The translations under genes and the position numbers were made by a program. A DNA stretch of 64,000 nt from assembly GCF_000472505.1 (NCBI RefSeq), contig NZ_AWZR01000006.1, positions 186,653 to 250,652 of the forward strand, written 5' to 3'. Below are positions 40,689 to 50,041 of this stretch, piece after piece. The notes under the pieces were generated by a model, which saw only the letters and a program-made list of their open reading frames with translations, did no database searches and was not told where the DNA came from. Numbering within the stretch: the stretch's first letter is position 1; the number at the start of each line of letters is the position of its first letter. The DNA is from Luteimonas sp. J29 (lineage in GTDB: Bacteria > Pseudomonadota > Gammaproteobacteria > Xanthomonadales > Xanthomonadaceae).

Positions 40689-42202
40689 ACAGCGTGTGGC
40701 CCATCGCGCACGACGGCGGAGCCGCGACCGGGCCGGCGGCGCGGCTGTCGCCGGCCACCCTTCCGGGCCTGCCGGCCTCCGTGCAGCGACCCGGGTACGA
40801 CCGCGACGCCACCCGCATCGGCATCGTCCATTTCGGCCCCGGCGCGTTCCACCGCGCCCACCAGGCGGTGTACGTCGACGACCTGCTGGCGCACGACCCG
40901 GGCTGGGCGGTCTGCGCGGTGTCGCTGCGCAGCCCCGACGTGCGCGACGCGCTGCAGCCGCAGGACGGCCTGTACACGCTCGCGCTGCTGGGCGAGCGCC
41001 CCTCGCTGCGGGTGATCGGCTCGATCCGGGAGGTGCTGTGCGCGCCGCAGCAGCGCCGCGCGGTGATGTCGCGGCTGGTCGATCCCGACGTGCGCCTGGT
41101 GACGCTCACCATCACCGAGAAGGGCTACTGCCTGTCGGCCGACGGCATCGACGCGGCGCACCCCGACGTCAGCCGCGACCTGGTCCAGCCCGAGCAGCCG
41201 ATCACCGCCATCGGCTGGCTGGTCGCCGGCCTGCGCGAGCGCCGCGAGCGCGGACTGGCACCCTACACCGTGCTCAGCTGCGACAACCTGGCCGACAACG
41301 GCGGCCGCCTGCGCCGCGCGGTGCTCGACTACGCGCGCCGCGTCGATCGCGGCCTGGCCGGCTGGATCGAGGACCACGTCGGCTTCCCGCGCTCGATGGT
41401 GGACAGCATCACGCCGGCCACCGACGATGCGCTGCGCGCGCAGGTCGCATCCGCGCTCGGCGTGGAGGATGCCTGGCCCGTGCAGCGCGAAGCGTATGCG
41501 CAGTGGGTGGTGGAGGACGACTTCCGCGCCGGACGTCCCCCGTTCGAACGCGTGGGCGTGGTGATCAGCAGCGAGGTCGAGGGCTGGGACCGGGCCAAGT
41601 TGCGCCTGCTCAACGCGCCGCACTCGGCGCTGGCCTACCTGGGTTCGCTGATGGGCATGGGCACCGTGGCCGAGGCGATGCGCGAACCGGTGCTGGCCGG
41701 TTTCATCGAGCGGCTGATGCGCGAGGACATCCTGCCGACGCTGACGCTTCCGGTCGGGTTCGATCCGGACGCCTACATCGGTGCGGTGCTCGCGCGCTTC
41801 CGCAACCCGGCCATCGCCCACCTGCTGTCGCAGATCGCCTGGGACGGCTCGCAGAAGCTGCCGGTGCGGGTGCTGGGCACGATGGCCGATGGGCTGGGCA
41901 AGGACGGACGCGTCGACCGCCTTGCCCTGGTCGTCGCCGGCTGGCTGCACTTCGTCGTCCGGCAGGCGCGTGCGGGGGACGCGCTGTCCGATCCGATGTC
42001 CGCGCAGCTGCTCCGGATCGGCGCGGCCGCCACCGGCGACGCCGCGCACGATGTCGCCGGCTTCCTCGCCCTGGAGTCCGTGTTCGGCGCGCTGGCTGCC
42101 GATGCGCGCTTCGTCGCGGCCGTGCGCGAGGCCTACGCTGCGCTCGGCGACGGAGGTCCGACGGCGGTGGCGCGTGCGCTCACCGCCGCCGTGCAGGCCT
42201 AG
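40685..42202 (+). CDS. uxuB: D-mannonate oxidoreductase (fructuronate reductase)
   Basis: A 505-residue long-chain mannitol dehydrogenase-family enzyme. The NAD-binding region IGIVHFGPGAFHRAHQAVY is at about residues 45-63, followed by SLRSPDVRDALQPQDGLYT. Catalytic-domain motifs include LSCDNLADNGGRLR and FPRSMVDSITPAT, and RVLGTMADGL follows near the end. It interconverts fructuronate and mannonate, linking UxaC to ManD. It starts with GTG at 40685 overlapping the GH3 stop as GTGA. Its own stop overlaps the convergent lactonase stop by three bases. It is the last gene of the GH67 operon. Confidence 0.93.
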   Translation: MNSVWPIAHDGGAATGPAARLSPATLPGLPASVQRPGYDRDATRIGIVHFGPGAFHRAHQAVYVDDLLAHDPGWAVCAVSLRSPDVRDALQPQDGLYTLALLGERPSLRVIGSIREVLCAPQQRRAVMSRLVDPDVRLVTLTITEKGYCLSADGIDAAHPDVSRDLVQPEQPITAIGWLVAGLRERRERGLAPYTVLSCDNLADNGGRLRRAVLDYARRVDRGLAGWIEDHVGFPRSMVDSITPATDDALRAQVASALGVEDAWPVQREAYAQWVVEDDFRAGRPPFERVGVVISSEVEGWDRAKLRLLNAPHSALAYLGSLMGMGTVAEAMREPVLAGFIERLMREDILPTLTLPVGFDPDAYIGAVLARFRNPAIAHLLSQIAWDGSQKLPVRVLGTMADGLGKDGRVDRLALVVAGWLHFVVRQARAGDALSDPMSAQLLRIGAAATGDAAHDVAGFLALESVFGALAADARFVAAVREAYAALGDGGPTAVARALTAAVQA

Positions 42203-43287
42203 CCTTGGAAACCGAGGCCTGCCAGCTTCAGCCGCACCCGCGCCAGGAACCGGTGCGAGGTCATGTACAGCGAGCGGCCGTCGTCGCCGAACGCGCAGTT
42301 GGCGATCGCGCTGCCGGTCTCGATCCGGCCCAGGCGGGTGCCGTCGGGCGCGAACACCAGCACGCCGCCGGGGCCGGTGGCGAAGATCGTGCCGTCGGCC
42401 GCCACGGCAATGCCGTCGGGCAGGCCGGGCGCGTCGTCGCCGGCGAGGTCGGAGGCATCGGCGAACTGGCGGCGTTCGACCACGTCGCCGGCGGCGTCGA
42501 GCGTGTAGGCGATCCACACCGGGTGGTCCGGGTCGGAGTTCGCGACGTACAGCGTGTTGCCGTCGGGCGAGAGCGCGACGCCATTGGGGCGGGTGAGGCT
42601 GTCGTCGACCAGGTGCACGGCGCCATCGGCGTCGATCCGGTACACGCCGTTGTGCGGCAGCTCCTTCGCCGGCGACTCGTCGAAATCCTTGAGGCCGTAC
42701 GGCGGGTCGGTGAAGAACACCGATCCATCGGCGCGCGCGACCACGTCGTTGGGGCTGTTGAAACGCTTGCCGCCGAAGCGGTCGGCGAGGGTGGTGCGCG
42801 ACTTGTCGCCCGGGTCGAAGCGCGCGACGACGCGCGTGCCCGAGTCGGCCAGCAGCACGCTGCCGGCGCTTTCGGCGAACAGGCCATTGGCGCCGGCCTC
42901 GCGCAGTTCCTCCAGCGGCGGGCCGTCGTAGCCCGAGGGCTCGAGGAACACCGAAAGGCCGTCCGATTCGGACCAGCGGTACATCCGGTTCTCGGGCACG
43001 TCGTTGAACAGCAGGTATCCGCCGTCGGCGACCCAGGCCGGGCCTTCCGACCAGGTGAAGGTGTCGACGGTGAGCTTCTCGATGCGCGCGTCGGCCTCGA
43101 CCACGTCGGCGAACGCGGCATCCCACGCGGCCAGCCGGCCGACGGCTTCGAACGCCGACTGCGCGGCAGCTTCGCGATCGGCCCCTGCGGTGGCGCCAGC
43201 CGGGTCCGCGTTCGCGCCCTGCTGGGGCGAGCACGCGGCGAGGGCGGCGACGAGCGCGGCAGGGAGCAACGTGGGCATCAGTCGCAT
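42199..43287 (-). CDS. SMP-30/gluconolactonase-like lipoprotein
   Basis: A 362-residue beta-propeller protein of the SMP-30/gluconolactonase/LRE family. A lipoprotein signal (LAALAAC, Cys19) places it outside the cytoplasmic membrane. Metal-site elements WSEGPAWV, KRFNSPNDVVARADGSV and DSLTRPNGVALSPDG are conserved. It probably hydrolyses a sugar lactone to the aldonic acid. Divergence from an FAH-family gene and nearby xylonate-type enzymes suggest a xylono- or arabinonolactone. The ATG at 43285-43287 was chosen because AAGGA lies seven bases upstream; the ATG two codons earlier is too close to that site. Confidence 0.85.
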   Translation of the reverse strand: MRLMPTLLPAALVAALAACSPQQGANADPAGATAGADREAAAQSAFEAVGRLAAWDAAFADVVEADARIEKLTVDTFTWSEGPAWVADGGYLLFNDVPENRMYRWSESDGLSVFLEPSGYDGPPLEELREAGANGLFAESAGSVLLADSGTRVVARFDPGDKSRTTLADRFGGKRFNSPNDVVARADGSVFFTDPPYGLKDFDESPAKELPHNGVYRIDADGAVHLVDDSLTRPNGVALSPDGNTLYVANSDPDHPVWIAYTLDAAGDVVERRQFADASDLAGDDAPGLPDGIAVAADGTIFATGPGGVLVFAPDGTRLGRIETGSAIANCAFGDDGRSLYMTSHRFLARVRLKLAGLGFQG

Positions 43288-43354
43288 CGGCATGTCCTTG
43301 GAAGTGGCGGCCGCGTGATCATAGCCGCTGCGTGCGGTGCAACGCGGCGCCGGC

Positions 43355-43374
43355 GCGGTTGCAGGCGCAACCGC
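43355..43374. promoter_or_regulatory. 20-bp dyad in the lactonase/FAH divergent promoter region
   Basis: GCGGTTGC and GCAACCGC are perfect inverted 8-mers separated by four bases. They sit in a 188-base region between divergent starts, the usual place for an operator. A related partial motif GCGGTGCAACGC lies about 20 bases to the left. It does not match the xyl-box. Confidence 0.4.
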
Positions 43375-43475
43375 CATCACGCATCCCGCCTTCGATCCAC
43401 TATCGTGGCGGCTGCCGCCCGCGTGTCCGGCAACCGTCACGCACGCCGCCATTTCCTTGCCACGGAAACTTCCGC

Positions 43476-44294
43476 ATGCACAGCCTGCTGACCCGCCATG
43501 CCACGACCGGGGGCCCCCGCTGGGCGCTCGACGGCCGCTACCTGCCGCAGGACTTCACCCTCTCGCGCTGGCTTGGCGGTCCCACTGCCGGTGCACGCGA
43601 CGCGCTCGTCGCCTTGCCACTGGGCGAAGCCGCGGACGCGCCGCTGCTGGCACCCGTCGAAGACCACCAGGAAGTGTGGGCCAGCGGCGTCACCTACCTG
43701 AGCAGCCGCATGGCACGCGAAGCCGAATCGCAGACCGCGGACGTCTACCAGCGCGTGTACGGCGCCGACCGTCCCGAGCTGTTCTTCAAGGCCAACGGCT
43801 GGCGCGTCGCCGGCCACGGCGCGCCGATCCGCGTGCGCGCGGACAGCCAGTGGGACGTGCCCGAACCGGAACTGGTGCTGGTGATCGGCGCCGACGGCGG
43901 CATCGTCGGCTACACCACCGGCAACGACGTGTCCTCGCGCAGCATCGAAGGCGAGAACCCGCTGTACCTCCCGCAGGCCAAGGTCTACGACGGCAGCTGC
44001 GCGATCGGCCCCGGCATCCGCCTGTGCGACGCGGCGGGCATGCGCGACCTCGCGGTGGCGCTCGACATCCTGCGCGACGGCGCCAGCGTCTTCTCCGGTG
44101 CCACCCGCACCTCGCAGATCAAGCGCGGCCTGGAGGAACTGGCCGGCTGGCTGCTGCGCGAACTGCGCCAGCCCCGTGGCGCGTTCCTCTTCACCGGCAC
44201 GGGCATCGTGCCGGGCGAGGATTTCACCCTGCGTTCCGGCGACGTCGTCCGCATCGATATCGACGGACTCACCCTGGAGAACCCCGTGTCATGA
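43476..44294 (+). CDS. FAH-family protein, probable 2-keto-3-deoxy-pentonate dehydratase
   Basis: A 272-residue fumarylacetoacetate-hydrolase-family protein. The shared active-site block is visible: VPEPELVLVIG, then TGNDVSSRSIEGENPLYLPQAKVYD and CAIGPGI. The ASGVTYLSSRMAREAE region near residue 70 resembles XylX/AraD-type 2-keto-3-deoxy-D-xylonate or L-arabonate dehydratases. These yield alpha-ketoglutarate semialdehyde in the Weimberg pathway. The next gene encodes a matching semialdehyde dehydrogenase, overlapping as ATGA, which supports this. Other FAH functions cannot be excluded from sequence alone. Confidence 0.8.
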   Translation: MHSLLTRHATTGGPRWALDGRYLPQDFTLSRWLGGPTAGARDALVALPLGEAADAPLLAPVEDHQEVWASGVTYLSSRMAREAESQTADVYQRVYGADRPELFFKANGWRVAGHGAPIRVRADSQWDVPEPELVLVIGADGGIVGYTTGNDVSSRSIEGENPLYLPQAKVYDGSCAIGPGIRLCDAAGMRDLAVALDILRDGASVFSGATRTSQIKRGLEELAGWLLRELRQPRGAFLFTGTGIVPGEDFTLRSGDVVRIDIDGLTLENPVS

Positions 44295-45889
44295 GTACCT
44301 CCCCCGACCTGCAACCGATCCTGCTCGACGGCGCCTGGCGCCCCTCGCGCTCTTCCGGAAGCTTCCACGCCTGGAACCCCATCACCGGCGAGGCCATCGA
44401 CGACCACCACTACCCGATCTCGGGCTGGGAGGACATCGAGGCCATGCTCGAGGCGGGCAGGGAGGCGGCAGTGCAGATGGCCCGCCTGCCGGCCGACGCG
44501 ATCGCCGGATTCCTGGAGCGTTACGCCGACGCCATCGAAGCGCGCGCCGAAGCGCTGATCGAATCCGCGCATCGCGAGACCGGCCTGCCGGTGGAGCCGC
44601 GCCTGCGCAACGCCGAGCTGCCGCGCACCACCGGCCAGCTGCGCCAGGCGGCGAAGGCCGCGCGCGACGGCAGCTGGCGCCGCGCCACCATCGACACCGC
44701 GGCCGGGCTGCGCTCGATCCACGCGCCGCTGGGCGGCCCGGTGGTGGTGTTCGGCCCGAACAACTTCCCGTATGCGTTCAACGGCATCGCCGGTGGCGAC
44801 TTCGCCGCCGCGGTCGCGGCCGGCAACCCGGTCATCGCCAAGGCGCATCCGTCGCATCCACGCACTTCGGTACTGCTCGCCGAAGCCGCGCTCGAAGCCG
44901 CGCAGGCCGCAGGCCTGCCCTCGGGCGCGGTGCAGATGTTCTACCGCTGCCCGGGCGAGCTCGGCCTGCGCCTGGTCGCCGATCCGCGCGTCGGCGCGGT
45001 GGCCTTCACCGGCGGCCGCCCGACCGGCATGAAGCTCAAGGCCGCGGCCGACGCGGTGGGCAAGCCGATCTACCTGGAAATGTCGAGCGTCAACCCGGTG
45101 TTCGTGCTGCCAGGCGCGCTGCGCGAGCGCGGCGCCGCAATCGCCGCCGAGCTTCACGGCTCCTGTGCGATGGGCGCGGGCCAGTTCTGCACCAAGCCGG
45201 GCATCAGCGTGGTCGAGAAGAGCGACGAGGCCGAAGCGTTCGTCGAGGAGTTGCGGCGGCTGGCGCAGGCGGCCAGGCCGGGCGTGCTGCTCTCGCCGCA
45301 GGCGCCGAAGGACATCGCCGCGACGGTGGCGCAACTGCGTGAGGCGGGCGCGGAGCTGCTGGCCGGCGGCGCCGTCGCCGACGAGGTCCCGGGGTTCGCG
45401 TTCCAGCCGACGCTGCTGCGGGCTTCGGGCAAGGCGTTCCTGGCCAATCCCGAAGCGCTGCAGTCCGAGGCCTTCGGCCACGTGCACCTGGTGGTGGTCG
45501 CCGCGTCCTGCGCCGAAATGGTGCAGGTGGCCGAGGCGATGGAAGGCAACCTCACCGGCACGATCTACAGCCACACCGACGGCTCGGACGATGCGGCCTA
45601 CGACACGCTCGCGCCGGTGCTGCGCACGCGCGTCGGCCGCCTGCTCAACGACAAGATGCCCACCGGCGTCGCGGTAAGCCCGGCGATGAACCACGGCGGC
45701 CCGTTCCCGGCCACCGGCCATCCGGGCTTCACCGCGGTGGGCATCCCGGCGTCGCTGGTCCGCTTCTCGGCCCTGCACAGCTACGACAACGTGCGCCCGC
45801 ACCGCCTGCCTGCCGAGCTGCAGGACAGGAATCCGGGTGGCCGCCTGTGGCGCCTCGTGGACGGCGAGTGGACCACGCGTGACGTCTGA
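44291..45889 (+). CDS. alpha-ketoglutarate semialdehyde dehydrogenase (aldehyde dehydrogenase family)
   Basis: A 532-residue NAD(P)-dependent aldehyde dehydrogenase. The cofactor/active-site residues are present: FGPNNFPYAF, the general base Glu263 (YLEMSSVNPVF) and the nucleophile Cys300 (GAGQFCTKPG). The long sequence and the FCTKPG and HLV motifs resemble the ketoglutaric semialdehyde dehydrogenases of sugar-acid clusters. It would oxidise alpha-ketoglutarate semialdehyde to alpha-ketoglutarate. It is translationally coupled to the FAH gene by ATGA and followed by a palindromic repeat array, then by the dehydratase gene. Confidence 0.88.
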   Translation: MSTSPDLQPILLDGAWRPSRSSGSFHAWNPITGEAIDDHHYPISGWEDIEAMLEAGREAAVQMARLPADAIAGFLERYADAIEARAEALIESAHRETGLPVEPRLRNAELPRTTGQLRQAAKAARDGSWRRATIDTAAGLRSIHAPLGGPVVVFGPNNFPYAFNGIAGGDFAAAVAAGNPVIAKAHPSHPRTSVLLAEAALEAAQAAGLPSGAVQMFYRCPGELGLRLVADPRVGAVAFTGGRPTGMKLKAAADAVGKPIYLEMSSVNPVFVLPGALRERGAAIAAELHGSCAMGAGQFCTKPGISVVEKSDEAEAFVEELRRLAQAARPGVLLSPQAPKDIAATVAQLREAGAELLAGGAVADEVPGFAFQPTLLRASGKAFLANPEALQSEAFGHVHLVVVAASCAEMVQVAEAMEGNLTGTIYSHTDGSDDAAYDTLAPVLRTRVGRLLNDKMPTGVAVSPAMNHGGPFPATGHPGFTAVGIPASLVRFSALHSYDNVRPHRLPAELQDRNPGGRLWRLVDGEWTTRDV

Positions 45890-45896
45890 TCGGACC

Positions 45897-46236
45897 CGTG
45901 CCTGCTCCTTCCCCCGCGCGCGGGGGAGGGCCTGGGTGGCGCCCCCGCGGCGCACCAGGCTGCGTGTGCCGCCAGGCGTCCCTTGCCCCCATCCCAGCCT
46001 TCCCCCGCAGGCGGGGGAAGGGGTGCGCCTGCGCCGTGCATGCAGGCATGTGGACGCGCGGCTGCGTGATCCCCGGCCCCTGACCGCAGATCGCGCCCGT
46101 GCCTGCTCCCTCCCCCGCCTGCGGGGGAGCGCCGGGGTGGGGGCACCCCCGCGGTGCATGAGGCTGCGTGCGTCGCCAGGCGTCCCTTGCCCCCATCCCG
46201 ACTTTCCCCTGCGCGCGGGGGAAGGGGCCTGCGCAC
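45897..46236. repeat. tandem repeat, two ~140-base copies at 201-base period, with C/G palindromes
   Basis: Copy 1 begins near 45897 and copy 2 near 46098, both with CGTGCCTGCTCC. Each copy contains two palindromes of the C-run/G-run type (45907-45929 and 45999-46020; 46106-46129 and 46202-46224). Between them is a conserved core including GCCAGGCGTCCCTTGCCCCC. It separates the aldehyde dehydrogenase from the dehydratase gene. Confidence 0.8.
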
Positions 46237-46276
46237 GCCTTGCGTGCCGGACGGCCACCCACGTGGATCGCCGCGC

Positions 46277-48307
46277 ATGACCCCCACGCCGCCTGCCCTC
46301 GACGTCCTGCTCGGCGACGGGTCGGCGATCGCCGCGTCGCGCACGTCCGGGGAAGGGCCGCCCGGCCGGCTGCCGATCGACGAACGCATGCTGCGCGAGG
46401 CACCGAGCGGGCACCTGTTCGGCATGACCCAGAACGCCGGCATGGGCTGGCGCGCGTCGGAAGTCGGACGCGATCCGTACCTGATCGTCAGCACCCAGGG
46501 CGGCCTGCGCGCCGAGGACGGCCAGCCGGTCGCGCTCGGCCTGCACACCGGCCACTGGGAACTCGACCAGATGGTGCGCACCGCCGCGCGCACCTTCGCC
46601 GAACACGGCGCGCTGCCGTTCGCGGTCGCCTGCTCCGATCCCTGCGACGGCCGCACCCAGGGCACCGCCGGCATGTTCGACAGCCTGCCGTACCGCAACG
46701 ACGCGGCGGTGGTGATGCGGCGCCTGGTGCGCTCGCTGCCGGTGCGCCGCGGCGTGCTCGGCGTGGCGACCTGCGACAAGGGCCTGCCGGCGATGATGCT
46801 GGCGCTGGCCGGCTGCGGCGACCTGCCCGGCGTGATCGTGCCCGGCGGGGTCACGCTGCCCGCGCGCGGCGCCGAGGACACCGCGATCGTGCAGACCATC
46901 GGGGCGCGCTTCTCGCACGGCCTGATCGACCTCGAACACGCCGCGGCCATGGGCTGCCGCGCCTGCGGATCGCCAGGCGGCGGCTGCCAGTTCCTCGGCA
47001 CCGCGGCCACCTCGCAGGTGGTGGCCGAAGCGCTCGGCATCGCGCTGCCGCACAGCGCGCTTGCGCCCTCGGGCGAGCCGGCGTGGACCGACATCGCGCG
47101 CCGTTCCGCGCTGGCGCTGATGGCGCTGGCGGGGCAGGGCACGCCGCTGTCGGCGATCGTCACCCGCGAGGCGGTGGAGAACGCACTGGTGGTGCATGCC
47201 GCGTTCGGCGGTTCGACCAACCTGCTGCTGCACGTGCCGGCCATCGCGCACGCCGCCGGCGTCCAGCGGCCCACGGTTGACGACTGGATCCGCGCCAACC
47301 GCGCCACGCCGCGCCTGGTGGACGCGCTGCCCAACGGCCCTCGCCACCATCCGACGGTGCAGGTGTTCCTGGCCGGCGGCGTGCCCGAGGTGATGCTGCA
47401 CCTGCGGCACATGGGGCTGCTGCACCTCGACGTACTCACCGTCACCGGACGCACCCTGGGCGAGAACCTCGACTGGTGGGAGCGCAGCGACGCGCGCCGC
47501 ATCGCCCGCGAACGCCTGCACGAGGTCGATGGCGTCGACCCCGACAACGTGATCATGGCGCCTGACGTGGCCCGCGCCGCCGGCCTGACCAGCGCGCTGG
47601 TGTTCCCGCGCGGCAACATCGCGCCCGACGGCTCGGTGATCAAGGCCACTTCGATCGATCCGTCGGTGGTCGATCCCGACAACGTCTACCGCCACACCGG
47701 GCCGGCGCGGGTGTTCGCCACCGAGCGCGACGCGATCCGCGCGATCAAGTCGAAAGGCGACGACGCCGTGCGCGCGGGCGACATCATCGTCCTCGCCGGT
47801 TGCGGCCCCGCCGGCACCGGCATGGAGGAGACCTACCAGCTCACCTCCGCGCTCAAGCACCTGCCGTGGGGCAAGCACGTGGCGGTGATCACCGATGCGC
47901 GCTTCTCCGGCGTGTCCACCGGCGCCTGCATCGGCCACGTCGGCCCGGAGGCGCTGGCGGGGGGCCCGATCGGGCGCCTGCGCGACGGCGACGTGATCCG
48001 GATCGAGATCGACCGCAACCGCCTCGAAGGCCGCCTCGACTTCATCGGCATCGACCGCGAGGCACCGCTCGATCCCGGCGTTGCGGCGGCACTGCTGGCC
48101 ACGCGCGAGGTGCATCCCGCCATCGCCCCGCATCCGAGGCTGCCTGCCGACACCCGCCTGTGGGCCGCGCTGCAGGACGCGAGCGGCGGTACCTGGGGCG
48201 GCTGCGTCTACGACGTCGACCGCATTCTCGAAACCCTGCGCGCCGGCCGCGATGCGCTGCGTGCGCGCAGCCACGACGCACCTGGCACGGACACGCACCA
48301 GAACTGA
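46277..48307 (+). CDS. yjhG: IlvD/Edd-family dehydratase, YjhG/YagF type (xylonate dehydratase)
   Basis: A 676-residue iron-sulphur dehydratase. The cysteine-containing family motifs are [15 protein letters not shown] (Cys123), [10 protein letters not shown] (Cys166) and [18 protein letters not shown] (Cys237). A C-terminal [22 protein letters not shown] is also typical. Overall length and order fit YjhG/YagF, shown in E. coli to dehydrate D-xylonate to 2-keto-3-deoxy-D-xylonate. The ATG at 46277 was picked because upstream in-frame codons fall in the repeat array. With the lactonase, FAH dehydratase and semialdehyde dehydrogenase it makes an almost complete oxidative pentose route. Confidence 0.9.
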   Translation: MTPTPPALDVLLGDGSAIAASRTSGEGPPGRLPIDERMLREAPSGHLFGMTQNAGMGWRASEVGRDPYLIVSTQGGLRAEDGQPVALGLHTGHWELDQMVRTAARTFAEHGALPFAVACSDPCDGRTQGTAGMFDSLPYRNDAAVVMRRLVRSLPVRRGVLGVATCDKGLPAMMLALAGCGDLPGVIVPGGVTLPARGAEDTAIVQTIGARFSHGLIDLEHAAAMGCRACGSPGGGCQFLGTAATSQVVAEALGIALPHSALAPSGEPAWTDIARRSALALMALAGQGTPLSAIVTREAVENALVVHAAFGGSTNLLLHVPAIAHAAGVQRPTVDDWIRANRATPRLVDALPNGPRHHPTVQVFLAGGVPEVMLHLRHMGLLHLDVLTVTGRTLGENLDWWERSDARRIARERLHEVDGVDPDNVIMAPDVARAAGLTSALVFPRGNIAPDGSVIKATSIDPSVVDPDNVYRHTGPARVFATERDAIRAIKSKGDDAVRAGDIIVLAGCGPAGTGMEETYQLTSALKHLPWGKHVAVITDARFSGVSTGACIGHVGPEALAGGPIGRLRDGDVIRIEIDRNRLEGRLDFIGIDREAPLDPGVAAALLATREVHPAIAPHPRLPADTRLWAALQDASGGTWGGCVYDVDRILETLRAGRDALRARSHDAPGTDTHQN

Positions 48308-48334
48308 CGGCAGCCGCCGGGGAGGGCGCACCGC

Positions 48335-49645
48335 ATGACCATGTTCCTGATCATCGCAGTGGCGATCGCGCTGCAGATCTTCCTGACCTCGCGCAAGCTC
48401 AGCCCGTTCCTGTCGCTGCTGGTGGTCGCCATCCCGATGGGCCTTGCGCTGGGCATGTCGCCCGAACAGCTGCTCAAGACCATCGACAACGGCGTGGGCA
48501 GCACGCTCGCCGGGCTGGCGCTGGTGATCGTGCTCGGCGCGATCCTCGGCAAGGTGCTGGAGGAAAGCGGCGCGGCGGAGAAGATCGCCAACACCCTGAT
48601 CGCGCGCTTCGGCGAGAAGAACATCCAGTGGGCGCTGCTGCTGACCGGCTTCCTGGTCGGCATCCCGCTGTACTTCAACGCCGGCTTCATCATCCTGCTG
48701 CCGCTGATCTTCTCGCTGGCGCGCCGCACCGGCCTGCCGATCCTGTACCTGGCCATCCCCACGGTGGCCTCGCTCAGCACCACCCACTGCTTCCTGCCGC
48801 CGCACCCGGGCCCGGTGATCCTGGTCAACGCCTTCGGCGCGGACATGGGCAAGACACTGCTCTACGGCATGGTGATGGCGATCCCGGCGGTGGTGATCGC
48901 CGGCCCGTTCCTGGGCCGGCGGATGCAGGTGATCAACCCGCCGATGCTCGACCTGTTCGCCTCCAGCACCGGGCACAAGGAGCTTCCGGGAGCGTGGAGC
49001 TCGTTCCTGATCGCGCTCTCCCCGGTGCTGCTGATCAGCGTCTCGGTGCTGGCCGACGCGCTGCTGCCGGAAGGCGCCGCGCGGACCGCGCTGCTGTTCC
49101 TCGGCAACCCGACCATCGCCCTGCTGATCTCGACCCTGGCCGCGTTCTGGTGGCTGGGCTGGCGCCGCGGGGCAAGCCTGGAGACGCAGACCAGGTGGCT
49201 CAATGCCGCCATCGCCGGGATCGCCGTGATCCTGCTCATCATCACCGCCGGCGGCGTGTTCAAGCAGGTGCTGGTGGACAGCGGCGTGGGCGCCGAGATC
49301 GCCGCGTTGAGCGAAGCCTGGCACATGCCGCCGCTGATCTTCGCCTGGCTGGCCACCGCGCTGCTGCGGGTGATGATCGGCTCGGCGACCGTCGCCGTGA
49401 TCACCGCTGCCGGCATCGTCGGTCCCCTGATCGCCACCACCGGCGCCTCGCCCGAGCTGATGGTGCTCGCCGTCGGCGCCGGCAGCGTGTTCGGCTCCCA
49501 CGTCAACGACTCCGCGTTCTGGATGTTCAAGGAGTTCTTCAACCTGTCCATGAAGCAGACGTTCGCTTCCTGGACGGTGATGGAGACGACCATCTCGATC
49601 GTGGGCCTGGCGGGGGTGTTGCTGCTGGAACTGGTGGTGGGGTGA
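48335..49645 (+). CDS. GntP-family sugar-acid permease
   Basis: A 436-residue membrane protein with about 12 hydrophobic segments. Family marks are FFFxxLGAxLGK-like ALVIVLGAILGKVLEESG, GIPLYFNAGFIILLPL, STTHCFLPPHPGPVI and GSVFGSHVNDSAFWMFKEF. GntP permeases import gluconate and other aldonates by proton symport; in this setting D-xylonate or a related sugar acid is the likely substrate. It lies 27 bases after the dehydratase gene and closes the oxidative module. Confidence 0.92.
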   Translation: MTMFLIIAVAIALQIFLTSRKLSPFLSLLVVAIPMGLALGMSPEQLLKTIDNGVGSTLAGLALVIVLGAILGKVLEESGAAEKIANTLIARFGEKNIQWALLLTGFLVGIPLYFNAGFIILLPLIFSLARRTGLPILYLAIPTVASLSTTHCFLPPHPGPVILVNAFGADMGKTLLYGMVMAIPAVVIAGPFLGRRMQVINPPMLDLFASSTGHKELPGAWSSFLIALSPVLLISVSVLADALLPEGAARTALLFLGNPTIALLISTLAAFWWLGWRRGASLETQTRWLNAAIAGIAVILLIITAGGVFKQVLVDSGVGAEIAALSEAWHMPPLIFAWLATALLRVMIGSATVAVITAAGIVGPLIATTGASPELMVLAVGAGSVFGSHVNDSAFWMFKEFFNLSMKQTFASWTVMETTISIVGLAGVLLLELVVG

Positions 49646-50041
49646 TATCCGGAAGTCGCGTCCGCCCGCGAGGACGGGAAGGCGCGGGAACCTCTTCCGG
49701 CACTGGAGCAAGCCGTTGGCTCCCGGAGCCAGGCAACCTGCGAAGGCGCTTGACGACACGTGCCGGGCCGCCCGTTTGACTGCATCTCTGGCAGAGCTGT
49801 GCGCAGCGATGGACGTCAACGGAAGCAAACGGGGCGCCCGCGCCCCATATCCTTTTGCAGCGCGCTGGTCGGTGGCGGACCGCAGTGGTCAGTGGGGCCG
49901 CGGTCATCCCGGAGTCGAGCCTGGCCTTGCTGTCGTGCAGTCCCGGGCAAGTGAACAGCCTGCCGCGCCCTTGTGGCCCCGATGGCCGCACTTGCACGGT
50001 TGCCGCCGCGGGCGGTTCCGGCCCGATGCGTGGGAGTGCAC
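49646..50041. other. gene-free intergenic stretch between convergent gntP and GH43 genes
   Basis: About 395 bases. Short chance frames on both strands show no motif. A GGCTCCCGGAGCC hairpin at 49718-49730 could be a weak terminator for the permease gene. Nothing else recognisable. Confidence 0.45.

Noticed and set aside
43332-43475. N-terminal extension of the FAH-family protein
   Set aside because: The frame is open upstream, but it would run through the divergent promoter region and its 20-bp dyad; MHSLLTRHATTG at 43476 is the first sensible start.
43985-49828. A 1947-codon minus-strand open frame
   Set aside because: It covers the FAH, aldehyde dehydrogenase, dehydratase and permease genes in antisense, plus a repeat array; translation has no domain and is a codon-bias artefact.
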